From: Ischnura elegans
Lineage: Eukaryota > Arthropoda > Insecta > Odonata > Coenagrionidae
Assembly (NCBI RefSeq): GCF_921293095.1
Contig: NC_060258.1
Location: forward strand, 7,578,607 to 7,642,606
Direction: 5' to 3'
Length of the DNA stretch: 64,000 nucleotides
In this document: one piece after another, positions 50,533-61,504 of the stretch
Layout of the letters: every line of letters begins with the position of its first letter
How positions within the stretch are numbered: position 1 is the stretch's first letter
Notes under the pieces: generated by a model
The model's database searches: none
Told to the model about the DNA's origin: nothing
The model's input: only the letters and a program-made list of their open reading frames with translations
Made by a program: the position numbers and the translations under genes

Positions 50533-52440
50533 ATGATAGCATTGTGCAGTGTTGGCAAAGAACTCAGTTCTGAATTTCACAAAAAGAGTTACACAAAGTC
50601 AGCCCAAAGTTTTTATTTCAAAGAACTACCAGAAGTGGACAGAGAAGTAATTGCCCTGCTGTGCAATATTCCTATTTCGTCACTGTTGACTGTGTGCTCT
50701 CATCATCTTCATTGCTACTTCAAGAAATACGAGTGTTATCAGCTGAAATCTATACCCATTTGCCATGCATAAAGGTCCTGAGAGGAAATTTCTGAGGACC
50801 ATACCTTCAAAAAAGTGTAAGTCTGTTAGAGCAGCGGGCATCATGGTGAAGCCTGGAGAAAAAATTTGCTGTAGGTGTGACAAGAGGATTTCCAAAATTT
50901 GTGAAAGTGAAGTTGTTTCCAAAGGCATTGACGAAAGCGATAAAGAACTTACACCAGTTAAGTCTTGGTGGAAAGTGATAGAAAATAGGATGAAGCAAAC
51001 TGCAGTTTGGAGGCTTTAGACTGCTCTACTTTGAAATTACATTCTTTGTCTTCTCACAGTAGACACTCATATGGAAAAGGATAGATAACACAGGCTAAGC
51101 ATCACCTTGTTTCTTAAGTGTCTGGTGCATTGAAATTAGTGAATCCATCCCTGGAAAATCTAAGTAGTGATGAAGATGAGAGTGACAGTCAACGTATCAA
51201 GCAAAAGGCAGCCAATCAGGATGACCTGCTGACTAAAATTAAGAATAAATTGCCAACAGTTAGTTGGCAGGGTAAAATTCAAATGTTGACCCTGGCCCCA
51301 TTATCTTCGTCTAGGAAAAGAATTGTGACTGAGTTTCATGTTTCAGACTACACTGTGAGACAGGCAAAAAAGTTACTTGATGAGAAGGGAATACCTGCTA
51401 TGCCACCACCATGTGCTGAGAAACCACTTCCAAACTCCACTCCACATCTTGTCCAGTAGTGTCCGAAAATATCCACCGGGAAGAATGATGCCTCGGTAGC
51501 TTAACTGGCTAAAGCACTTGACTGGAAATCGGGGGATCCGGGTCCGAATCCCGGTCAATGCGTATGATTTTTTCTCTGTGGATATTTTGCACGATTGTGC
51601 ATTGCGGATGACTCCCGTAAAAGTTATCACCGTGGCTAGTCCCGGTATACTTTAAATTCCATGGTAGAGCTGGTGAAAATTTCTTACGAACTTGATAAGA
51701 ATTCTATACAGATTCCGTGAGCCAAAGATAAGTCAATGTGGGTAAGAATGAGTAGGAGTGAAAGTCCTCCTGTGATGGTATAGGTGGTACCATAAAACGA
51801 ATGGCACAGAAAATAACAAACAGTAGCGGAATGTATGAATTTTGTAGAGATAATATGAAAAACATCAACATCCATTATATTAAGTCTAGTGATGTGGCTT
51901 GGTCATGCAGTAAACTTCTTCAAAGATCCACCTAGGCAAAAACAATTCCAGGTACAAGAAACTTCCATCATTTGATGCCTTTATCAGATAGAAAAGTCAC
52001 AGCAAAGTTGACTGGCCTGGATGATAAGTACAGCATTATGTTTGATTTTTGTTCTGAAACAGTGGATTTCCCTGATAATTTGGCTGTTGGTTCATATGCA
52101 GCTTGTATTTACAGCAAGCAATGTGGTACATTGGACTAGTGGAAGCTCTCAACCATGAAGAAGGTGATATTTCAGTTAAATTCATGACACCTATAGGGCC
52201 CTCACTTTCGTTATTCTCCTGGCCAGAGAGATATGTTTGCTGTGTGCCACTAGGACATATTGTGTGTGCTTAATTCTCCTGCAACCACAAGCTCTGGGAG
52301 GTCATACTACTTCTTCAGGGAGGAAGTTGCCAACATTCAAAAAAAATATTTAGACTTTGTGAAAAACACTAAGACATCTTAGAATGCTATCAGACAGTTA
52401 AAAAGAGGAAGCTCACTTTTAAATCAATTGGTAAGGTTGT
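50533..52440 (+). pseudogene. broken transposon coding region
   Basis: Frame-broken pieces of one protein: SHHLHCYFKKYECYQ with KKFLRTIP-like text, a Cys motif PGEKICCRC (about 50860), an acidic LSSDEDESDS segment, then SWQGKIQMLTLAPLSSSRKRI followed by VRQAKKLLDEKGIPAMP (about 51270-51410; the first block is split here for length), and near 52150-52260 VKFMTPIGPS with a WPE segment. The order resembles an uncharacterised protein encoded by repeats in several animal genomes. Many stops, and a SINE at 51490, show it is dead. Confidence 0.55.
51490..51660 (+). mobile_element. tRNA-derived SINE
   Basis: The 5' part folds like a tRNA with a polymerase III A box (TAGCTTAACTGG, 51497-51508) and B box (GGTCCGAATCC, 51541-51551). 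The following 100 bp are unrelated to a tRNA, as in SINEs. It interrupts the transposon's coding remnant. It lacks a proper acceptor stem, so it is not a functional tRNA gene. Confidence 0.75.
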
Positions 52441-52701
52441 TAGTCTAATTTTACTGTTTTCCCTAAATTTCCAAAGATATAGTATGACTAAATGAAACAT
52501 TGAAAGGTGAAGTACCTGATAAATTTCTCAATTCAAATGATTTGATGACGGTTCCTTTTTACATTTGATAATGTACATTCCTGTGATGTCAATACATCTG
52601 GATATGAAATGGTCTTTGGACGCAGATTAAAAGAAATGTAGAATGTTAAAGTGTACCATGGATCATGCATTCTTTTTAATTAAAACTCCCTCGCGAAAGT
52701 T

Positions 52702-53419
52702 CAGATAGCACAAAATAAGCAGTACGTGGGAGAGTACATTCACGTGATTGCTTATGTGTTTCCTACGCTAAGAGCCAGTAAGATACGCTATAGTGAGATA
52801 ATGCATGCTCCAATATTGTTTAATCATGAGTATAAGCTTATATCTCCCCTAAATGGTGTCATTTCTATGTGCCTTGAAAAAGAGCCATTTTATTCCCGTG
52901 ACCATGAATATTTTTTTTACTAAAAGGAACGTCGGACTCACGTTCTTTTTCCATCAGGATCTTTGCTCATACATTAACGATTACTTTAAACTGAACAATG
53001 AGTATGTAGTCGCATGGCCTTTCCCTGTGGATGCTGACAATGAAAAATGGTACAGGCGAGATTTTTTTTGTGAACTTCATTTTTTTGCAGCTGAATTACT
53101 TCATGCAGTGATTATTTAATGATAATCTTAGGACCATTATGGACCACTAAGCTTTAGAAAAAAAATCATGGCTTTTCATCTCATACGAATGGAGTTATGG
53201 ATGAAAATATAAATCACCATGCGTTGCACGTTGCAGCACTTTAGGGGTCACGCCCAAATTTCAATTGCTCATATTTCATTAACAATTGACAGTTGGTGGC
53301 TAAAATTGTACACAATATCTAGTTATACCAGGATGTACGACCATGGCAAGTTTCATGGAAATCTGAGTCGGTGGGTGTCATTTAGTCAAAATATTGGTTG
53401 ATTTGACATGGAATGACCC
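52702..53419 (-). repeat. right long terminal inverted repeat of the 3.9-kb transposon
   Basis: Inverted counterpart of 49557-50270, ending TGGAATGACCC next to TA. Confidence 0.85.
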
Positions 53420-55382
53420 TATACTTAATATTGTAACATTGCAACGAACAAGTACACGAAATAGCCAGGGGCGGAATTCTGTACACGGATACCGACGATC
53501 GTCGGTGTCGGTAGCTACCGACGATCGTCGGTAGCACCGATAGAAATGTGATTCACAAAGCGCCGCTACCGACAGATTGTCGGTGCAACCTACAAATTCG
53601 TGACGTAATGCTTTTGTTGGTACGAAAGTGGCACCCGCACGCGAGGCTAGGCGCCTCGACCAATCATATTTCTCCTTTATTTGCATTAAACAAATGAGGC
53701 TCGGAAAACGCCATTTGTTATTCGTCAGCCCGCGAAGAAGTTAAAAAGAGTTGATCACTGCTTTGTGAGATATTTACGATGCTTAATCACTCTGCGAACA
53801 CAATTTCTTACTCCCGTTGGTGCGATGTGGCTTGTATTCCGAGATTTTGCTGTATTTACCATCGGACTTTTTCTAGCCCAAGTAAAAAAGCCTTTATATT
53901 CAAGGATTCAACGGTCGTTGATAGAAGAACACCGGCAGCATTTGGTGCTCAATGTATTAGAATTTTCAAGTATAATTGTCTTGAAGAGGACTTTGTCTGC
54001 TACATAATTCTTCACCTACGCTTATTATAATTGTATTCTTGAGATTAGAAGTGACGAAATTATTTTTATTAGTATTGTAACAATGTACCTTCATCTTCAG
54101 CCACGGCTTGTTTACATCGTTTGCCTCATTGTTCGCCGTAGGTCCGATACTTCCACAAGGGTAATTATTTAATTAGAAAACATTTTTCTCTTGAAATCAC
54201 ATTTTAGTCTATTTAAAATACATTCGTTATGGAAAACACCGAGATTCCGCGGATGTCACGGAAGGTATCATCAGTATCATCGCGTCAAGTGTTGTGATTG
54301 TGAATTTGAGTGACATACTGTACGCTATCTATTTGGAAGTGTTAACGTTTGCATTTTGATTCCATTTGTGTGTTATTTCAAACAACTTTGCGTTGATATG
54401 ACTTGGACTAAATATGCTGGATCAGTGTTAATTTGTGATATACCGTTGAAGGTTTTCTCGTGTTGAAATGAAATGTTTGTAGTTTTATGATGAATAATTC
54501 ATTAAATGTTTCCTTGTTTCGTGCAATAATTCTTTTTATTTGCCCCTTTCTTCCGATGGAGTACACGGTACGTACCTACTCAGTGCTCTTATAGTAATAA
54601 TAAAAACCTATATTGGAGTCCCGAAAGGTGTTTGGTTAGTATGGTGTAGTAAATTCAGCTTTAATTTTATGGGAAGTTTTGTGCACCGGTAACGACGTCA
54701 AAGAGTGAGAGGAGTTAAATGATGCCATTTATATTCTTCTAAAATATAGTAGCAATATGCTTTTTCTATTTCGTCGTTGCTATCTGATGCTCTCAAGAGT
54801 ACTTACGAAGGTAGGAGAGTTATTTTCATTATAAACCACATTCTCAGATGCTCACATAGGGTATTGAAGTTAATATGAAAGTGAACGAAATGTCCACGTA
54901 CATATTTCATTGAAAGTGCATCAATAGGCATTCGTTTTTATTGAAAATATAAATTAATTTCGGATCCAAACTTTACGTATCAACAATAGATACCTATCGT
55001 GTCTTGTTGTGAGTAATTTAAAAGCAAAGCAATACGTTACATACTTAAAATGACGGAATATTTATAATGTTAAATACCTTACGCTATTGGAACGCATAAT
55101 GTAATATACGTGTAACATTGGCAAAGTTAAATACTGCTCCCTCTACGTAAATTTTACGTTTCAAGTGTTTAATCAATCATTTTTATTATAAATAACATAC
55201 AATTAGTGCGCTTCCACGGATCTAGCGTCGTAGATTATGATTTGAAATCGTCAGCTTAGGCCGAAAAGTGTAAACAAAAGTCCGCCATGTTGCTAAAAAT
55301 TTGTCGGTAGGTCCTACCGAGCGTTTTGAAATCGTCGGTATGTACCGACGGGTTTACCGACAACTGTCGGTGGGATAACGTA

Positions 55383-57408
55383 GGGGCTTTCTCTAACTCG
55401 TTAACGTTTTGTTGTTAACGGGTTGTTAACGAAAGTCCTCTCTTGCAACGACACCCTCTTATCGAAAGTGTGTTTCTGTATCTCACCTTAACGAAAGCTC
55501 GTCGTTGCAAAACAAGACCACGGCTCGTCGATAGCAAACAATACACCGTTGGCGCCTGCGAGTGAGGCTAGAATTTTCAACCAATCACATGCCTAGATTT
55601 ATTCGTTCGGTAGCATTAAGAAGCAGCGCCTAACTACGGTAACTAATAAGCGATAAATAGTCACCATAAATAAACAAGAAGCTGCTAAAGAACGCACCGG
55701 TCGATTTGGAAAAGAATAATAAATTATGGAGAAAACTGATGAGTATCATTTTAGTAGTGGATTCATTTACTGTTTTTATAATGTGTCGTAATATATTTCC
55801 ATGAAGAACAAAATAAAATAAGGGGGAAATTAGTGTAAGTAAGCGTGTATATTCAAGGATTCAACAGTCGTCGATGGAAGAATATCGGTAACTTTTGGTG
55901 CATTATGTATCGTAATTTTCAAGTATAATTATCTTGAAGAGGACTTTGTCTGCTACTTACTCGTTCACCTACGCCTATAATAATTTTACTCTCGTGGTCA
56001 TAGTAGTGACAAAATTATTTTTATTAGTATTATAACGATGTAAATTTCGGAGTGCATCTTCAGCCACGGCTTGTTTACATCGTTTGCCTTATTTCCGCTA
56101 TAAGTCCACAACTTCCACAGTGGTAGTTATTCAATTAGAAAAACTTATTGACGCTTTCATCATATTTTGGGATGTTTGAAATCAATTCGTTGATAAAAAA
56201 TACCGAGATTACGCGGATGTCATGGAAGGAATCATCGCGAGTGTTGTGATTGTGAACTCGTGTCACAAACTTAACGTTTTTTAGTGTCAATTTCTTGAGT
56301 AAAGATTACGGAAGTGTTAATGTTGTTGGTGTTGTTGTTACTTATAATTTTATTCCACGCAAAGCGAAGATAAACACAGTAAAGTAAACATAGAAAAAAA
56401 TGCGCATTTAAGGAAGTAATATAATATTTTCATAGTCACTCACCATGTTGAGGCATCGAATTACTGATTAAACTCACACAAAAGCAAAACCTAGCATAGG
56501 TTAATCGTTGGTAGCCACAATTAGGCATAGAAAATCACTGCAATCAGCAACTTCAAATGATATTAAAATAAGTGTATGCATGTATCCATCAAAACACAGA
56601 CATATTATTCGTTGGGACTTAGTTTAACAGCATTGCAAAAGTTAAAAGTGACGACTAATGAGTTCTGAGTAAATGAGGGAAACCGTAATTATTTTCGTGA
56701 ACGGTGGCTTTAGCCAGCCAAAAAAAGGCGTCAAAAAACCTGTGTTACGACCACATCGGGGGCTATTCAAAAGGTTGTTTTGAATTAAAAATTCGGCGAA
56801 AATTAGGATTCTGAACATTCCTAAGTCGTCTTCTCTGCACTAGATGCTTAATTACATTTGCTCTCTCCTTCAAGATGTGATTAGATCCCTAATTAAAAAG
56901 TTAAGACCGATCAATCGAGCCTAAATAAACTATCGACTGAAAATAATCGGAGCACTATAATTGGAATGTGTAAATGTTATTTTCACAAGGTAAATAAATT
57001 TCTTAAATCTACTTCAAACAACATGTTTACTCCCCCGCAAAAGCTAATGTCTCTGTTGCCACTTTTTATAATCATTGATTGCTGCAAAACGTTTTAATGC
57101 TTTCCATCTCCTTTGCAAAAGTGTATCTATAATTTTTCAAGTAAAAATACCATTATCCCTTTGTGGTAGCAGAATCATAACTTTACCACGCACTGAGCAA
57201 CCGATACCTAAAACATTATAGCGGGCGTCGATAAGCTTAAGACGGGCTCCCAAGTCCCCCGATAAGCTATCGGCATTTTTCGTTAGTGCTATCGAGAAAA
57301 TATCGTTAAGCGAGCGTAGAGAAAACCAATTGTCGTTAGTTAAGATTTTCGATAAGCTAACGACGCAGCAACGTCGATAAGACTTGCTATCGAGTTAGAG
57401 AAAGCCCC
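55383..57408. mobile_element. nested element with GGGGCTTTCTCTAAC ends
   Basis: Begins GGGGCTTTCTCTAACTCG and ends with the inverted CGAGTTAGAGAAAGCCCC, with TA on both sides. Its interior at about 55845-56110 is homologous to the outer element at about 53900-54160 (shared TTTTCAAGTATAATT and GAAGAGGACTTTGTCTGCTAC, split here for length), so the two are relatives. No coding capacity. Confidence 0.75.
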
Positions 57409-57414
57409 TACCTG

Positions 57415-58942
57415 GGGCCGTATTCTGTATTTCGTCGGTGCCGCACCGGTCGGTTTCCCTTTCAAGCCCACCGACTGGACATCAAACCGTACCGACAACG
57501 GATTCCGCACCGACGACGACACTTTCAGCGATTCAGTAAGGTCGTCGGTTTTAAACCAGTCGGTACGGTTCCCTCCCCTTCCCAAACAGGGAAAATCAGA
57601 ATATATCCGAAGTTTCACGTGTCTCCACCAATGAAAGAAGGGTAAAAACAAGTGAAGACTCATTGGCACAGTTTGTTGTCGTCATTCTCAATCTTTTTAT
57701 TTGCGGAAATTACGACTTATTGCTAGATTAAGATAAACGATATTGGATAAGTTGTTAACAATGCTTATATAATGTGTGGTAGTAATGCTGTACCTACAGA
57801 ATCGAAGGAAACAATATTACAACATCACAATAAAGTTTGTATGTGATGGAGATTGTTGTTGCAGGAATGAATTATTGAAACTATCCTTGAGATCGTAGTT
57901 TCTTTTAAATATTGGTTCCGTATATTGCTATTTATTCATGATTTGGTAATATAGTTGTCATTATGTAAGTTCCGTCTAAATGTTATCAACAGAAGGTTAT
58001 GCCATTGGCACCGTAGCAGACGAAAATAACATACCATGGAACGTGAACGTAGGATTCAAAAGCAAATGTAAATGTCATACTAGAGGAACGAGTTAGGAAA
58101 TTGTTATAAAAATAAGGAGCTGGGTGTAATTAAAAGAAGTTTAATGACGAGGAAATAAATAAATTGTGATTGGGTGAAATACATATGTATAAGTTGCGCA
58201 TTCCAAGTGAGAGAAAATGATAATATTGCGGTAAACCTCATACTTATTAACAAATATCTTCTTTTATCGTCAAGGGAATCAATGGCTGACGATGAAATGA
58301 AATATAGTTGCCTGTTACAGATGAAAGAAACTGATACCGTTGTGGCAAACTTCATACTTAAATAAAAAGATCTTATTTCTATGCCGAGAGAAACGCCAAA
58401 TTGATGATGGAGTGAAATAACAGTCGCCTATTCAGAGTGATATAAAGTGATAACATTGCGGCAAAACTCATATTTAATCAAAAATATCTTTTATACGTCA
58501 AAGGAGCAAATAAATCATGATAGAGAGAAATAAAGCCTCTTACAAGCGAGTGAAAGTGGTAACATAAATGAGAGAAAGTAATTATATGTTAACAAACCTC
58601 ATTTTTATTAACCATTATCTTATATTTCTGTCAAGGTAATCAATATAGATGATGACACAGTGTGATAAAATTGCAGAAAACCTCATTATTTATTTGGTGA
58701 TGAGGTAAAAACAAAATAAAACGTGCAATGCGCACCGGGGAGTTGATGAAACCCACTAGTCGGTGGCCGTACCGACACCTTTTTGCTGTCGGTACGGCTA
58801 CCGACGATCTCCCGTCCTCTCGTCGGTGCCGCACCGACCGGGTTCGTACAGAATCGCACGACTTCTTACCGGGAGTCGGTGTGACGTCGCACCCGACGAA
58901 TCGGTGCCGCACCGATCGGTTTGGAGTTACAGAATACGGCCC
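57415..58942. mobile_element. nested element with GGGCCGTATTCTGTA ends
   Basis: Ends GGGCCGTATTCTGTA and TACAGAATACGGCCC, flanked by CTG on each side. The termini share ATTCTGTA with the outer element and both have GTCGGTGCCGCACC-like units, so they belong to related families. It sits 7 bp from the other nested element. Confidence 0.75.
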
Positions 58943-59875
58943 CTGAATCGCTCGTACCGAGACTTATCGGTAGGACCGGCTTACCGACACCGACAATCGT
59001 CGGTACGGTGTACAGAATTCCGCCCCAGGTATGTACAGTACATTTTCTTAACCTGTTCTAAACATTTTCGATCGATTTGTTGAAATATTTCATTGGATAT
59101 ATCTTCGTGCATTTCAACTTCAAAACGGTATATAAACTTCTTAAAGTCCGCAAGTACGATTCTATGAATTATCTTAACTGTAAATGTTGGAATTTAAAAC
59201 CGAACAGGAGGTAAAAAGCAAAATAAATACATCGAAAACATTCCACGAAAAATTTCATGTTCATTGATATCTTTTTTGAGTTGGTCATTGATGAACTCAA
59301 ATTATTCACTTTTTTTTGCTATGATTGAATAGTAAGCACTTAGTTATACCAAAAGGAAAAAAAAACGACTTCACTCTTCACCATTGAGTAACCACCTGCG
59401 AGTTAACTAATGCCTCGTCAGGATTAACTAATTCTGAAACACTATTTGGGGGATTGGACTCTTTTCACTGCTCAGTCGATCATTGCACAAGGGCCTTTAG
59501 TACCATCTTAAGTTGTTCATTTACAAATTTAATACCCCATTACCTTTTGATGCCTAATTAAACCGATGCTTAACAAACGTTGCACGTACCAGTTTGTTAG
59601 TCATAAAGCATTATACTTAGCCCGTCGTGGCAAGTGATTCATCATACACACAATTAAGTTACTTTTTAAAGTTACTGTTATAACCAGTTCAACCAACAAA
59701 TACAAACATCTTGCTATATTTTTCATTCTCGTTGATATAAACTTAAAACTACTAATACCGGGCTACACTGTACATAGTCACGAACAAGTTAATGAGAATG
59801 CGAGATTGCGGGAATGATTTAACATCATGTGGAAGTTACACGAGGCTTCCAATGAAAAAAATAAGAAGCACTCAC

Positions 59876-60013
59876 CCTGACGTAATTTCTGGACGAAAAT
59901 TTTCTCAGTTCTGCGTCCGATTCGTGACAAATATTTCTGAAATCGTAGAATTCGATGATATTTTTCAAGCACAGTGGACATAAAGTGGCAGGCAGGCCAT
60001 CTCCCACAGCAAC
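59876..60013 (-). CDS. zinc-finger gene exon 2, second half of ZAD domain
   Basis: Minus strand: acceptor CATTCCTTTCTTAG, 138-nt exon in phase 0, donor GTCAGG/GTGAGT. It encodes GDGLPATLCPLCLKNIIEFY and DFRNICHESDAELRK, the second Cys pair (CPLC) and the terminal helix of a ZAD domain. ZAD binds zinc through four Cys and drives dimerisation in insect zinc-finger proteins. Confidence 0.88.
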
Positions 60014-60129
60014 CTAAGAAAGGAATGAAAATATTTGCAAGAGATTTCAGACATACCGTGGAAAATGTGTGCATAGAACGGAATAAAACAAGAGGTAAGG
60101 AAATCGATAACATGTAACCCGCCACTTAC

Positions 60130-60297
60130 TTTTAAGTCGACTAAATCATATAAGGCATCCTCTACAGTTATCTGGCTTGCTACAATAGAAGTGAATATGT
60201 TATAATAATAATCATTTTTCTTCATGCATAGTCTGCACGGGGTGCCCTCGGAATTCCTGTATGGAGACTCTGAGTAATTCCCAGTGGTAGCACTCAT
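60130..60297 (-). CDS. zinc-finger gene exon 1, first half of ZAD domain
   Basis: Begins with the ATG at 60297. The first Cys pair is CRLC (residues 21-24) followed by YYYNIFTS and VEDALYDLVDLK, the ZAD first half. The donor is TTAAAA/GTAAGT, phase 0. With exon 2 it completes the C-x2-C...C-x2-C pattern. This is the 5' end of the gene's coding region. Confidence 0.88.
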
Positions 60298-61504
60298 GGC
60301 TTCACAGCAATAACTAATTCAGTCTCTAAACCAGTTCACTCCTCAAGCAAAGGATCCACACAGCACTCAGTGATTACTAAATTCCTAATAAATTACGATC
60401 ATTTTCATGAAGTCCACCAATGCAAAAACATCAGACTTATTAAGATAAAGGGCGTGTTAACCTCACATTTAAATATGACCTCAAAAAGAAATCACATCGC
60501 AGCAGAGTAATCAGCAAATATTTCAACGAATTCCATGTTTGTTGACGCAGTAATTTATAATAGATCAGATAAGCAAGGTTTAGCTCAGATACCGAACTTT
60601 AGTTGCATTTTTTAGCACTAGAGGATAACGTACGCAGAAGGCCTACAATCGATAAATGAGGTATTTGCAACGACGAGCGATAAATTATTGAGCTCTATTG
60701 CATTAGTTTGAACAGGAATATTTTAATAATGTTTAAAATTAAACTATCAAGATATTTTTTACCCTTTCTCATATTTAAAGACCGTAAATTAACTATGACC
60801 GTTTGGAAGCTGAAGTCGGGCTTAAATTCGGCTTCTGGCCTAAGCATTGAATATTAATGAAACATAACTTACAATTCCACCATAAATTGAAAGAAAATTA
60901 TTGAATATGTATTAAGTGTCCCTTTGTTTTTTCAAATGGAAAGAAAATTATCTTGAAACGCGAATGTTTGGCCTGTTCTATAGGTGTGCTGTTTGCGGAT
61001 AAAATGGCAACTAGATATCATCGATTCTATACTGAGGCTTGATTGTATGTTCTTATATTAACAAATAGACGTTGCTAATGGGTCTTTGTCGTGCATGTTG
61101 TGTTCGTAAGATTTACAATCATGTCATAAATTGTTGAAAATATCCTCAGCCCATGCTATTGAGTCGTGAAATGTCTATCAGGAGATTGTTGTTTGTTGTT
61201 GGCGTCGTTGGTCCTTTCGTTGAGCATAATAATTATAAGCATTTTCATTTGCAAACAACAACGGGTGCTTTCCATTCATGCGACTCATGAGTCGACTTGT
61301 GTCGGCTCGCGGCATTTGTTTATAACTCTCCTATTCCTGTGCGTTACCATTTGTTGACTTGTGTCACAACAGTCGGCGACACACACCGAATGGAACACGA
61401 AAACACTTGTGTTACCTTGGCCCACAGTTTTATCCCAACAATCTGCAGTGATGCCAACATTTAGCTTAAAACTCAACTGACGGTATCACTGTACTATATT
61501 TACC
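60298..61504. other. region upstream of the zinc-finger gene, nothing recognised
   Basis: No supported gene. It should contain the promoter of the minus-strand zinc-finger gene, but I see no confident core element. Confidence 0.45.

Larger units (their letters stand above)
49557..53419 (+). mobile_element. DNA transposon with long (~0.7 kb) TIRs, decayed
   Basis: Ends GGGTCATTCCA and TGGAATGACCC are flanked by TA on both sides (49555-49556 and 53420-53421). Inverted arms extend about 715 bp inward (to about 50270 and from about 52702), diverged by roughly several percent with small indels. The interior holds a broken coding region and a SINE. Superfamily not determined; a TA or similar short duplication alone is not decisive. 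Confidence 0.85.
53469..59025. mobile_element. outer GGGCGGAATTC transposon containing two nested elements
   Basis: Ends GGGCGGAATTCTGTACAC and its inverted form at the right are flanked by CAG on both sides. Its arms are rich in CGACGATCGTCGGTA-type inverted units. It is interrupted by an element at 55383-57408 and another at 57415-58942; the remaining 80 bp right arm is at 58946-59025. No intact transposase is seen, so it is a non-autonomous element originally about 2 kb. Confidence 0.75.
13656..60297 (-). other. gene model: ZAD-C2H2 zinc-finger transcription factor (47 kb span)
   Basis: The exons at 60297-60130, 60013-59876, 45408-45283, a 73-nt exon (A or B) and 14794-13656 join with matching phases (0, 0, 0, then 1). 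Their coding lengths of 168, 138, 126, 73 and 1139 nt sum to 1644 nt, or 548 codons including the stop. All have GT donors and AG acceptors. ZAD domains mediate dimerisation and are characteristic of insect zinc-finger proteins. The large introns hold a Polinton, a gypsy element and several DNA transposons. Additional exons between 45.4 and 59.9 kb cannot be excluded. The model is inferred from sequence only. Confidence 0.75.

Noticed and set aside
51490..51562. Functional tRNA gene
   Set aside because: A and B boxes are good but there is no matching acceptor stem and a SINE body follows.
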